DNA from: Armadillidium nasatum
Taxonomy: Eukaryota > Arthropoda > Malacostraca > Isopoda > Armadillidiidae
Assembly (NCBI GenBank): GCA_009176605.1
Contig: SEYY01018778.1
Location: forward strand, 250,001 to 272,500
Direction of reading: 5' to 3'
DNA length: 22,500 nt
Below the pieces are notes generated by a model. The model was given only the letters and a program-made list of their open reading frames with translations. It was not told where the DNA came from and did no database searches. How positions within the stretch are numbered: the first letter of the stretch is position 1; each line of letters begins with the position of its first letter. The translations under genes were made by a program, and so were the position numbers. This document shows, one piece after another, positions 1 through 17,611 of the stretch.

Positions 1-818
1 TTCGATTATATTCTTGCAGATCTGGATTCTCAATCTTGTGAAATTCAACTCTTTAACTTCTAGAGATCTCCCTCTCAAAGACACCTCATAACTTTTCCAT
101 TTCTTTCGAGGGGTTTCCCCATCTCTCCTGTTGACAATATAAATATTCTTGGCCTTTACATAAACAAAAAAATGTCTTCGAAACCTCACATCACAATGGT
201 TGCTAGGGCGGCCTCAAAGAAGCTGGGAGTTCTGTTTAGGCTGCGAGAATTTTTTTCTTCCTCGCAGATACTCCAATTATTTAAAGGCCTCATCCGCCCT
301 TGTATGGAGTACTGCTCTTATATATGGGGTGGCTCAAGTTTCACCCGTCTTTTGGATAGGGTTGAGTCAAAGGCTAAAAGGCTTATAAACTGTTCGGCTC
401 TTAAAAATTCTCTTGACCCTTTATCTATGCGACGTGACGTTGGTGCCCTGTCTCTTTTCTATAGGTACTACAGCTGCAAATGCTCGAGGGAACTGTTCAC
501 TTGCATGCCTTCACCTTTACGGTATCCTCGTAGCACAAAAGGGTGCATTATCTACACATAAATTCTTTGTAGACATAGGCAACTCCAAGCTTGTTTGCTC
601 TGGTGCCTCCTTCTTTTGTCTGTTTTGTGGAATCTCCCATCTTCTGTTTCCTGCTGAATTTAACCTCCATTCCTTTAAAGTCCACGTCTGTGCTCACTTA
701 CGAAATTTGTGTTAGGTGAGGCTTGTGGGTTGTTTTATTTTTTCTATTGCTCTAACACCCCCTCCTTGTATAGGGCACTGCCCGTGAGCTATGGTGGTGT
801 AAAAAAAAAGAAAAACAA
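1..818 (+). mobile_element. Non-LTR retrotransposon family B, 3' fragment with poly(A) tail
   Basis: This is the 3' end of a LINE cut by the left edge of the window. Positions 1-171 encode decayed RT sequence spread over three frames, including the piece INILGLYINKK near 138. The frame at 172-561 is the clearest part. From about 716 a short 3' UTR follows, with a CTTGTATAGGGCACTGCC stretch near 773, and it ends in nine As at 801-809 plus a second A-rich patch to about 818. The poly(A) marks target-primed reverse transcription and fixes the orientation. It differs from the family A copies elsewhere in the window in both RT sequence and 3' end. Several frame changes show that it is dead. Confidence 0.8.
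172..715 (+). pseudogene. LINE family B reverse transcriptase, C-terminal part (broken)
   Basis: This encodes the region after the RT catalytic domain of a non-LTR retrotransposon ORF2. The first frame (172-561) carries KKLGVLFRLREFF, then GLIRPCMEYCSYIWGG, then LLDRVESKAKRLI and RRDVGALSLFYRYY, all typical of the RT thumb/C-terminal region of jockey/CR1-like elements. Around 540 the similarity moves to the next frame and continues to 715 with ISHLLFPAEFNLHSFKVHV, which corresponds to the usual LWNSLP...FNLxSFKR ending of such proteins. There is therefore a frameshift near 540. The ATG at 172 is internal to ORF2 and is not a true start. No catalytic YADD box is present because it would lie upstream. 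It is a relic with no expected product. Confidence 0.75.
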
Positions 819-825
819 TTAACGA

Positions 826-1340
826 TAGGAGTGACCATGGAGTAGTCAACCTCTGGTCTTTCTCGCAGAGGAGAGAGAAAACATGGATAATTTGAGTTAC
901 CAAAACTCTGATCCTCTATCTTTTTATTCGATACAACGTTCAATGAAATTCTGACATCCCCATTCAAACTTTCATCTGTCCTTAAATATTTTCGCTGTTT
1001 CCTTTTCTCGTAATCTTTCTTTGAAAGAATGAATGCAATACTTCTCTTTGAAAACAAGCTTCTATGATGTTTAATGTTCTGGGACTCCTTCGAAATTTGT
1101 TTACTTTTCACAGGTGTCTAGTTTTCACTGTACAGAATACGTTTCACACATCTGGAATGGTCCCACTCATGATGCTCTTGAAAAGGAGGAGTCTAAGTCT
1201 TTTCAGTTCTTTGGCTCACACTAACTCACTTCAATATCTTTGTGCACGTCAAATTTCTGAGTTACTCTCCATACTATCGCTTACAACCAGCACTGCTCTT
1301 TTGAACTCTACAGTCGCATACCTCCTTCAATGAAAGTCTT
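826..1340 (+). mobile_element. LINE family A fragment, RT C-terminal region, heavily decayed
   Basis: The nucleotide sequence GGAGTGACCATGGAGTAGTC at about 831 and the following GAGAAAACATGG match the same part of the better-preserved family A copy at 15121-15200 (an EQLTSDLS...GKEN region). Further in, SHIWNGP (near 1146), then LEKEESK and the CRCIPPS-like region near 1310 correspond to SHIWGG, LEKVES and SRRIPPP. The reading frame is broken many times. It begins right after the poly(A) of the family B element, so the two pieces abut. 1341-1452 has no recognised content. Confidence 0.65.
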
Positions 1341-1447
1341 TTTTTCACTTTTCAGTTGAGGAAGTTTCGAGAGGACGTGAGGAAGGTGATATAAAGACAG
1401 TAACTTTAACTTTTCTCTCAGTATACCTTGAAAATATGAACAATTTC

Positions 1448-1869
<422 letters not shown>

Positions 1870-2212
1870 AGTATTATCAAATATCCATAGTTGTATATGA
1901 TCATTTATGCACTTTATGCCGAAGTAAATAGCTTTAGAAATACGCATCTTGAATATATAAGACTAATGAAGCCTTTTATAATGTATAAAAGCGAATTTCG
2001 CAAAATACCTCCATCCATGATTCGTAATTCATGTCCTATATTATTATTAATATTCGTAAATTTAATTAATTTCTTATTTTACAAACATTCGAGGGTCATT
2101 TCTGCTCGGTGCGTCACAGAGCAAGTGTTGATCGATACTTGAAGCGCCATTTTGGAGCCGTCCACCTCCGATACTCGACCATGCCGTCAAGAAACCAGCT
2201 AATACCATTACT

Positions 2213-3557
<1,345 letters not shown>

Positions 3558-3748
3558 AGTAGCACCAGAGCTCGGAACATTTTCTTTGGAGAAAACAATA
3601 AAATTTTCGGTTAAAATTTGTCTTTTATTTATTCACAAAAAATCATATTATTAATCACTGGTTAAAACTGATTTAAAAACTAATTCTATGTAATTAAAAC
3701 AATTGTAGGAAAACATTAGGTTAAAGCTTATTTTTCCTTTTTTTTCAA

Positions 3749-3780
3749 CGTTTCGGGAATTATTTCAAACCCATCATCAG
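3749..3780 (-). ncRNA. Hammerhead-like motif, mirrored copy in left arm
   Basis: Reverse complement of the motif at 4538-4570 with the same CTGATGA and GAAACGTT boxes. The loop differs by one base. Conservation between arms may simply reflect the recent origin of the palindrome. Confidence 0.33.
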
Positions 3781-3912
3781 GAAACAGTTTTGATTGTTTT
3801 TAAAAAATTAATAAAAATCTTTCATCTGTAGAAAGAAACAGAAATATTAGAACCAAACATGACACAAATAACTAAAATAAAATAACAAAAAAATAATTAA
3901 TAAAATAATAAA

Positions 3913-4113
3913 TCAATTAAGTTGTAGTTTGAAAGGGCCACTGTCACTATTGAGAGAAGGTTTAAGAATGGAAATATGGATGGATTCTAAGATTTTTAAA
4001 TCTGTTGGTTGGTTGGTTTGTGATAGGATGGAAAAATGGGATGGTTCTATTGGGTGGTTAATAGTGTGACTGTGGGATCTAATGTTGGAGTAGGAAGGAG
4101 ATGAAAGATTCAT
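3913..4113 (-). pseudogene. PLE endonuclease C-terminus (left arm)
   Basis: A 66-codon open stretch, continuing the element frame from about 4140 (DEHRGISPRTG just upstream). It shows NHPIEPSHFSILS, DLKILESIHISILKPSLN and a short hydrophobic end. The ILESxxIxxxKPxLN ending is the usual C-terminus of Penelope-like polyproteins, downstream of the GIY-YIG core. It is shared in diverged form by the second PLE (ELKILESLYIKQ near 16500, minus strand), which supports the call. The ATG at 4113 is internal to the family's polyprotein and is not a real start. Without RT and the YIG core no activity is expected. Confidence 0.7.
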
Positions 4114-4160
4114 GCCTGTTCTGGGGGAGATACCTCTGTGCTCGTCACATCTAACACTCA

Positions 4161-4764
4161 GTTAGATGTGACGAGCACAGAGGTATTTCCCCCAGAACTG
4201 GTATGAATCTCTCATCTCCTTCCTACTCCAACATTAGATCCCACAGTCACACTAATTAACCACCCAATAGAACCATCCCATTTTTCCATCCTATCACAAA
4301 CCAACCAACCAACAGATTTGAAAATCTTAGAATTCATCCATATTTCCATTCTTAAACCTTCTCTCAATAGTGACAGTGGCCCTTTCAAACTTCAACTTAA
4401 TTGATTTATTTTATTAATTATTTTTATTTTTGTTATTTTATTTTAGTTATTTGTGTCATGTTTGTTTCTAATATTTCTGTTTCTTTCTACAGATGAAAGA
4501 TTTTTATTAATTTTTTAAAAACAATCAAAACTGTTTCCTGATGATGGGTTTGATATAATTCCCGAAACGTTGAAAAAAAAAGGAAAAATAAGCTTTAACC
4601 TAATGTTTTCCTACAATTGTTTTAATTACATAGAATTAGTTTTTAAATCAGTTTTAACTAGTGATTAATAATATGATTTTTTGTGAATAATTAAAAGACA
4701 AATTTTAACCGAAAATTTTATTGTTTTCTCCAAAGAAAATGTTCCGAGCTCTGGTGCTACTCTT
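4161..4764 (+). mobile_element. Penelope-like element, 5'-truncated copy 2 (right arm)
   Basis: Plus-strand partner of the left arm, pointing away from it. It repeats the endonuclease C-terminus (to the TGA at 4402-4404), 3' UTR and hammerhead-like motif (4538-4570). An extra A near 4254 (ACTAATTAACC against ACTATTAACC) shifts its frame, so this copy is more damaged than the left arm. Beyond 4764 it continues with a TTATAAAAACCAGATTTCCC end that the left arm lacks. Confidence 0.75.
4538..4570 (+). ncRNA. Hammerhead-ribozyme-like motif in PLE 3' region
   Basis: CTGATGA (4538-4544) is followed by TGGG, a loop, TTCCC and then GAAACGT (4564-4570). The order CUGAUGA, stem II, GAAAC is that of a hammerhead core, and hammerhead motifs are known in Penelope-like elements. 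The mirrored copy is at 3749-3780. Stem II is only about three G-C pairs, and I could not identify convincing stems I and III, so it may be a degenerate or minimal form. Confidence 0.35.
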
Positions 4765-4929
<165 letters not shown>

Positions 4930-5089
4930 GAGGAAAATTAACGCACCATCTGCAATTTATCAATTGGGAGGTCCCGACGACATTGAATGGTAATGGGAGT
5001 GCCTGTGTGTGTGGAGGTGTGTGCCCGTACCTACCCAAATAATGCAGTTGAGCATTAAGATCAGCAATATGTAATTCCTGAAACAGCCT

Positions 5090-6170
5090 CTTTGCGGAAA
5101 CGAGATCAAGCAGAGTTAAACCATGGCTTTTTTTAAGGTTTAATGTAATGTAGGGAAATAATATTAAATGTACGCCTTGATACCAGAAAAAACACCTCAG
5201 TGTTCCGTTCTGTGGACTACGATGGCCATCAACCTGAAGCAGTAATTATTTCAATGACAATCAAAGTAGTACGACTTGAGGTTCAATCAGTTTGTTGAAC
5301 CAAAAGCGAATCCTGGAGTTGAGATTGGGTCTTTTCTGATTAGAAGATAGAGACAAAGACAAAGGAAAATCAGGAGGAACCTCGAAATGGAAAGAAGTTA
5401 ACAGAATAAGGAAAAGGATAAGTAGTTAAGATAGAGTCAAAAATGAAGGATTCTTCTCAAAGACAATCAAGGATACGGTTAGGGAGCTTCATCATCTGTT
5501 CAAGGTCATTTTGGATAAAAAGAATTGGTAGAGGAATTCACTTACTGCATCTTAAGAATTAGCGGAAAGTCATTGGCTGTGGTGAGCATTGAAATCCATC
5601 AGAATAAACTAGGGCTTTGAGGCATTGAAAACAGATGTTCTCTTTTCCTCAAAAATAGATACGAGAAAGATCTTAGGTCAGTTGCTCCAGGACTACCCTC
5701 CTAACGATAACCATTTGCTGTTAAGAGGGTTGTCTTTAAAATTTAATAATTACTTCTGTTTTAGAGTTTAAATAGTCAGAAAATTTAGGTTAGTCATAAG
5801 AATAAATAGACAATAGATTAATTTATTTGTAGATTGACAAGGGAGCCTAAGGCCTTAGTTATAAATTAGAGAATTCCTAAGAATCCAAATTAGAAACGAG
5901 AAGGGACAACATCGTAGCACACACACATATAGGCAACATCCGTCTTTGGTAGAAAACTGTGGAAGGAGACAGTAAGAGGGAACAGAGAAGAGTTTGCTGT
6001 TGGGGAGCTGAAGCACCTGAGTTTCCTTAAGAGAATAAGGTGAGGTCTAGATGAAGAAAGGTGGTATTCAACAAAATGGAAATTAGAATAAAGATCACGA
6101 ATGTTGCCGATATTGATGAAGAAAGAGGAAAGCCCCCCACTGATCACCGTTAACTACCAAATGGTGAGGG
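5090..6170 (-). mobile_element. LINE family A endonuclease-region relic with mosaic joint
   Basis: Read on the minus strand from 6147, it begins with NIRDLYSNFHFVEYHLSSSRP, the N-terminal part of the APE-type endonuclease of family A. The same block recurs at 12692-12400. Decayed similarity continues to about 5720. A segment at 5705-5608 then matches the RT region instead (GGAGCAACTGACC, GAGAACATCTGTTTTCAATG). From about 5605 endonuclease sequence resumes (LMDFNAHHSQ, matching GDFNVHH) and runs to the FNSACSR-like linker near 5100. There are many stops. It is a dead mosaic. 4926-5089 is not recognised. Confidence 0.65.
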
Positions 6171-6439
6171 TGACTGATGGACTATCTTTAGATAATTTCT
6201 CTTAGCCCATTCCAATTTGAGCCATTTTAAACTTTTTAAATTAAATAGAAGAACAGGGAGAAATGTTTGTTGTGTGTGATTAATGGAATGATAACTCCTT
6301 CACAAATGTGCACGAAAACGTGATAATCTGCCCGAATATGGGCTAACCATTTGGCACCACAGTGCAATTGGATGTTCCATAACCCTCAATGTGCCTAATG
6401 GAAGTAACTTCATCGCTTTGGGTGGCACTAGTTCCTTCC

Positions 6440-6442
<3 letters not shown>
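6171..6442. other. Unassigned sequence
   Basis: No frame or element identified. It lies between the LINE relic and TA tract 6. Confidence 0.5.

Positions 6443-6531
<89 letters not shown>
6443..6531. repeat. (TA)n tract 6
   Basis: About 89 bp of TA at the left edge of the degenerate tandem repeat block. Confidence 0.98.
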
Positions 6532-6533
<2 letters not shown>

Positions 6534-6539
6534 TCTCCC

Positions 6540-8010
<1,471 letters not shown>

Positions 8011-8221
8011 GAAAATTTTGAAAAATAAAGAGCAATACGTCAATTTCTTTTTAACATTACCTCAGAGGCGGATAATAAATTATAAGACACATTCTTACAT
8101 ATGCACACATCAAAGACATACACACAAATACCCTTCACAAACCTCTATCCCCTCAACTTTAAGGGAAAATGAAAAAGAAATCAACATTACTTATAAATTT
8201 CATCCCTTTATTTTTACTTTA

Positions 8222-8224
<3 letters not shown>

Positions 8225-8309
<85 letters not shown>
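8225..8309. repeat. (TA)n tract 9, left border of RTE-like element
   Basis: About 85 bp of TA ending exactly where RTE-like coding sequence begins. Confidence 0.98.
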
Positions 8310-8311
<2 letters not shown>

Positions 8312-8312
<1 letters not shown>

Positions 8313-9370
8313 GGAGGAAACTGTTTGAGGTCCTAAGGGAGGGAGGAGTGAGAGGTAGATTATTGAATGCAATTAAATCATTTTATGAGAACTGTAGAGC
8401 GAGGGTGAGGGTGAAGAGGGAACTGACTGAATGGTTTAAAATGGGAGTTGGACTGAGGCAGGGGTGTGTTATGTCTCCGTGGTTGTTTAATGTGTTAATG
8501 GATGGTGTTGTTAGGGGTATGGAAGGGGAAGGGAAGGGTATTAGGTTGAGAAGTGGAGAGGGAAAATGGGAGGTAAGTGTCTTGTTGTTTGCGGATGATG
8601 CGGTGTTAGTTGCTGAATCTGGAGAGAAGCTGAGAATGTTGGTGAAGGAGTTTGTTAGGGAATGTGCATCGAAGGGATTAAGGGTAAACTCGACAAAGAG
8701 TAAAGTGATGAGAATCGGGGGCAGGGATGAGGCAGCAAGAGGGGAGGAATGGGAGGGTGTCGAGGTGGGGGGAGAGAAATTGGAGGAGGTAAAAGAGTTT
8801 AAATATCTGGGAATGTTAGTGGAGGGGAAAGGAGGGATGGATGGGGAAATAAAGAATAGAGTGACGGAGGGAATGAAAGTGATGGGGGGTCTGAGAGAAG
8901 TTTGGAAGAAGGGAAGAATATCAAAGGAAATAAAGGTACGAATGTTTGAGAGTATGTGTCTACCATCTGCAATGTATGGGTGTGAGACATGGGTGATGAA
9001 TGCTCAGAGTAGGAAAGGATTAGAAGTTTTTGAGATGAAAGGATTGAGGGCTATATGTGGGTTAAGGAGGGTAGATAGAGTCAGAAACGAAAGAATAAGA
9101 GAGATGTGTGAATGGAAGAGGGGAATTGTGCGTAGAGCGGAAGATGGTGTATTAAGATGGTTTGGGCATATGTGTAGAATGGATGAGAATAGGATGGTGA
9201 GCAGAGTGATGAGATCCGAGATAGAGGGAGGAAAGGGGAGGGGAAGGTGGAGGTGGATGGATGGGGTGAGGGAGATACTGGGGGGGAAAGGTTTGAATGT
9301 GGACGAAGGTAGGAGAGTCGCGGAGGACAGAGTGAGATGGAGGGCAGTGGTGAGGGGAGATGGGAGATAG
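8312..9370 (+). pseudogene. RTE-like reverse transcriptase, C-terminal ~350 residues (5'-truncated)
   Basis: This is an uninterrupted frame of 352 codons. It starts mid-RT with RRKLFEVLREGGVRGRLLN. LRQGCVMSPWLFNVLMDGV (RT motif B region) lies near 8450, and LLFADDAVLV, with the catalytic FADD at 8588-8599, marks motif C. After the polymerase come EEVKEFKYLGMLV, a YGCETW segment near 8966, RVRNERIREMCEW, and the RWFGHMCRMDENR and GRGRWRWMDGV blocks that end RTE-clade proteins. The stop is TAG at 9368-9370. No start exists: the frame runs open upstream through the TA tract, which is meaningless. The absence of stops or frameshifts over 1 kb suggests a fairly young insertion. The product alone lacks endonuclease and the N-terminal half of RT, so it cannot be active. 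Confidence 0.85.
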
Positions 9371-9414
9371 AGTGTGGATGTGGGTGTGGGTGAGCGAACT
9401 GTGACGGGCACCAC

Positions 9415-9428
9415 CCCACGAGAGTGGG
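9415..9428 (+). other. 3'-UTR hairpin with GNRA-type loop in RTE-like element
   Basis: CCCAC (9415-9419), loop GAGA (9420-9423), GTGGG (9424-9428). GAGA fits the GNRA tetraloop class. It lies just upstream of the tail repeats, where LINE RTs commonly recognise their own RNA. Function is inferred. Confidence 0.45.
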
Positions 9429-9440
9429 AAAGGTGAATGG

Positions 9441-9979
<539 letters not shown>

Positions 9980-9980
<1 letters not shown>

Positions 9981-10369
9981 CATTTTTTGCAAAATTCCAG
10001 AAAGAGCGAAAGCAAGAGGAACCAGAAAGATTACTGCATTTTCTTCGGAGAAAAGAGGTTTTAGTTTTACGAAGGATAGATTTTGCACGATTCCGGAATG
10101 AATATAAGTGGCGTGAGTTTCTGGAGTTTGTAGACGACGGTAATTCTTAAAGCTAACATCCCTACGGCGGATAGTGCGAGAACAAGCAGAGTTAAATCAG
10201 TTTATTAGGTTTAGTAGAAGGGAAAGAAAATGAAATGTACGCCTCATTCCAGAGAGAATCACCTCGGTAATGCGTTCTGCACACTTCGAAGGACCCCTCC
10301 GATAGGAGTAATAATCATTCCACGGGAAATTAAAGAAGTACGACCGCAAGTCCCACCATCTATTCTCTG
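9980..10369 (-). mobile_element. LINE family A endonuclease-to-RT linker (continuation of copy at 12692-11838)
   Basis: On the minus strand from 10369 it reads SENRWWDLRSYFFNFPWNDYY, then ERITEVILSGMRRTFHF. A FNSACSR-like stretch follows near 10195, then FRNRAKSILRKTKTSFLRRK (about 10105-10045) and a SFWNFAKN block up to 9982. These are the consecutive blocks between endonuclease and RT of family A. The piece begins almost exactly where the minus-strand copy at 11838 stops, so the two are probably one insertion split by the TA/LTR-like block between them. Confidence 0.7.
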
Positions 10370-10785
<416 letters not shown>

Positions 10786-11433
10786 TACTACTACCCAGCC
10801 TCATTCTGGAAGAACTTAAACCTAACTTAAAACTAAGGCGGGACTCAGAAGGGGGAAGAGTGCGGATACAAAGAGGGCAGGCCGGGGAAGCAGCCCAGAG
10901 GCTCAACGAACAAAACACTGCCACAAGCAAATAAAATAAAAAAAATAAAAAAAAAGGAACATTTTATATTACAGAAAAAAGATATTAGGCAATGAATTAT
11001 TATTATTATTATTATTTTTAGCACAAAGAATTATCATTATTATATTATTCACACAATTAAAATATAAGACACTGTAAGGCTGAAGGCTGCGAAGTCGGCT
11101 GTGAAGCTTGAAGGCTTGAGCGTGGAAAAGCAAGGATGCACGATGGAACGACCCTGGATATTCCGAAGCCGAAAACGATGGAAAAACTGCAGACGCATCA
11201 ACTTCAGTTGCCGTCGTGGAAATTGGAAAACCATCTTGAAATGAAGCCGCTTTTGGCTCTTGAAATGAAACGATGGTGGTGAATCTTGAAAGCGGTAAAG
11301 ACCTCTCCAAAAATAAATGATGTGTCGTACATAGGTAAGATGGCGACAAACGTACCGGCTTTTGAGGAAGAAGGCTAAGTAAGGCAATCACTATAGCTTA
11401 AACACAATATGAAAAGACTCCGGGTTCACCAGT
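10786..11433 (-). other. Internal region of LTR-like element, non-coding
   Basis: About 650 bp. A 140-codon open frame (11391-10969, minus) begins at GTG, ends in an Asn run from an ATT repeat (10996-11016) and has no retroviral motif, so it is not called as a gene. The middle (about 11080-11290) has repeated CTTGAA/CTTCAAG-like words on a GAAGC-rich background. Confidence 0.5.
11418..11431 (-). promoter_or_regulatory. Candidate tRNA primer-binding site
   Basis: Minus strand TGGTGAACCCGGAG, three bases inside the upstream repeat. It begins TGG, the complement of a tRNA CCA end. The priming tRNA was not identified. Confidence 0.4.
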
Positions 11434-12692
<1,259 letters not shown>

Positions 12693-12774
12693 TATTATGT
12701 TTCCATTTTAAAAAGAATGTGTTTCTGTAATAGTATTTTTTGTGTGGAAAAGGAAAGCCTACTCCGTGTAGAAG

Positions 12775-13588
<814 letters not shown>

Positions 13589-13594
13589 ATATAT

Positions 13595-13682
<88 letters not shown>
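13589..13682. repeat. (TA)n tract 15
   Basis: About 94 bp of TA with one AA slip near 13605. Confidence 0.98.
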
Positions 13683-14015
<333 letters not shown>

Positions 14016-14089
14016 TATTATATGACTAATATATGTATATTTTGCATGTAAGTTTATGTAATCATACATGTCACAAAATCACTGTTGTA

Positions 14090-15838
<1,749 letters not shown>

Positions 15839-15889
15839 ATTTGACCATGTTCCCGACTTTCCCCCTAACTTTGGTGGAACATTAGTAGG

Positions 15890-15913
15890 CCTCTGGCCTT
15901 TGCACACCAGAGG
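15890..15913 (+). other. 3'-terminal hairpin of LINE family A
   Basis: CCTCTGG (15890-15896) pairs perfectly with CCAGAGG (15907-15913) around a 10-base loop, a few bases before the element end. The fragment at 13877-13900 keeps a related but imperfect form. A 3' stem-loop is a common RT recognition element in LINEs, so that role is inferred here. Confidence 0.5.
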
Positions 15914-15922
15914 TGAAATAAA

Positions 15923-16027
<105 letters not shown>

Positions 16028-16429
16028 ATTGGTTTGCTTTTAGGGAACCTTATTTTTATAATAAACAGAACAGCCAACAATGAAGATATAGACAAGATTT
16101 ATATAAATAGTTTTATTTATAAGTAATTTTTAATATTAGACGTTTCTAGTCAAACCAGACTCATTATCAATAAAATCTGTAAAAAGAGATACAAGTTAGT
16201 AATGAAATCAATTTTATCACGAAACAACAATTACAATATATAAACAAATTACAAGACAAATTGGCACTAGATAGTAAACAGATTTTTGGAGAACTGAATG
16301 TGAGATTTTTAAATGTTTTTACGAGGTTGGTGTAGTGAGTATTATGATAGATATATTTATATTTTATGGATGCGATAATAATGTTTGGTAGGTATGCATG
16401 TTAATCTCGGAAACTATGTAATGAGGGGT

Positions 16430-16662
16430 GGGACTGAAGATAGGGATGTATTTAGTTTGAGTTGCAATTGCTTAATATATAGAGATTCAAGGATTTTGAG
16501 TTCGGAAACGTTTGATTCTTTAAATATTAAAATCTGAGAATTACTGGGGGTGGTTATGGAATTTTGAGTGTTCTGGTGTAGAGGAAGGGAGGTTTTGATT
16601 TGAACATGATTGTTTTGTATCATATTTAAAGAAAGAATTGATGGAAAATGAGTTAATACCAA
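16430..16662 (-). pseudogene. PLE family 2 endonuclease remnant lacking the GIY-YIG core
   Basis: Downstream of the RT stop, the minus strand reads SLNMIQNNHVQIKTSLPLHQ and later SELKILESLYIKQLQLKLN, the standard PLE C-terminal ending. Comparison with the inverted copy at 17630-17985 shows that about 100 bases holding the VVY...YVG core were lost between GTTCAAAT and CAAAACC near 16600. It is therefore catalytically dead by deletion. Confidence 0.65.
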
Positions 16663-16673
16663 TGAAGTGTTGT

Positions 16674-17610
16674 TTAGTTAGGGGGAAGAATCATGTGAAG
16701 AGAAAATGCAGGTTTTTGTTTAATGAAGAGATAATTGTACCCAAATATGGAGGGAATAAGTAATTTTGGGCTGAAAATGTTGATAATGTAGTTATTAATG
16801 GTGATTTCTATGGGATTTGGTGGGAAGAAATGAAAGTTAAAGAATTTTTTCAGGTATGTGAGTTCTAGATGGAAATTCCACCATGTTGAGAAGATAGTGT
16901 AGGAGCGATGTAAATAGCCGGTGAAAGTGGTAGTCTTGAATATGTATGTGGTAGAGCTGAGGTAATTGACCAAGGAAAGAAGTTGTTGGTTTTCGGTAGA
17001 CAGATTTTTGAGTCCGTGAGACGAAAGAGATAAAAGGATATCTAGGAAAGGAAGCGAACCATTAGTTTCATTTTCACGAGAGAATTGAATATTGGGACAT
17101 TGGTTATTGATAAATTGATAGAAAAGGTCTGACTGGTGTTTCTTATTGAAGATTAAGAAACAATCGTCTATGTAACGTTTATATGTTATGGGTTTGAAAG
17201 AGGGGGGCATTAAGCCAGGTTGTTTCATGATGAAAAGAGGAAGATATAGTAAGCCCATAGGCACTCCGCTTATCTGTTTGTAATAAGCGCCATCGAATGT
17301 GAAGATAGTGTCATTGACTGCTAAAGATAGGCCTAACCAAACCCCTTTTCCAACAATTCCTAAGTTATTATGTGTTAAGGTTAAGAGCGATGTTGCATGT
17401 TTGTGATGGGTATATTTGTAAATAAATTATTGATATCAAAACTAGTGATGTAACAATTTGTGTTACATCACTGTATGTAGTGGGCAAAGGTAAAGGAATC
17501 AGAGAATCAGTATGAGTTTTTGGTGAGGTGATCCAGATGGGGAACGAGGAATTTAAAAAGGTTTTACGAAGAGGTATTAATAGAGGAGAGGATGGGGCAG
17601 AGGGTGACAT
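16674..17610 (-). pseudogene. PLE family 2 reverse transcriptase
   Basis: From 17610 down, a poorly conserved N-terminal part leads to TSFDINNLFTNIPI near 17450-17405, the PLE form of RT motif A. GIVGKGVWLGLSLAVNDTIF and FDGAYYKQISGVPMGL (motif B region) follow near 17300. RYIDDCFLIF comes next, with YIDD at 17163-17174 as motif C. NQCPNIQFSRENETNGSLPFL and the TTTFTGYLHRS block (about 16950) are also typical of Penelope RTs. The stop at 16674 interrupts the element before its endonuclease. A frame change lies near motif A, next to a perfect 12 bp hairpin (17444-17472). Catalytic residues of motifs A and C are kept. It lacks telomerase-like or N-terminal extensions, so it is partial. Confidence 0.8.
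17444..17472. other. Perfect 12 bp inverted repeat in PLE RT
   Basis: AGTGATGTAACA (17444-17455), five-base loop, TGTTACATCACT (17461-17472). It sits beside RT motif A at a break in the coding frame, and may be a small templated duplication. Confidence 0.7.
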
Positions 17611-17611
17611 T

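Noticed and set aside
4141..4175. Transcription terminator at the palindrome centre
   Set aside because: The inverted repeat is not a local hairpin; it extends about 600 bp on each side and is explained by the duplicated PLE end.
8018..8311. First 98 codons of the 450-codon frame before the RTE RT
   Set aside because: This part is unassigned DNA plus TA tract 9. Recognisable RT sequence begins only at 8312.
10969..11391. 140-codon minus frame inside the LTR-like element as a gag gene
   Set aside because: It begins at GTG, ends in an Asn run from ATT repeats, and shows no zinc knuckle or capsid-like feature.
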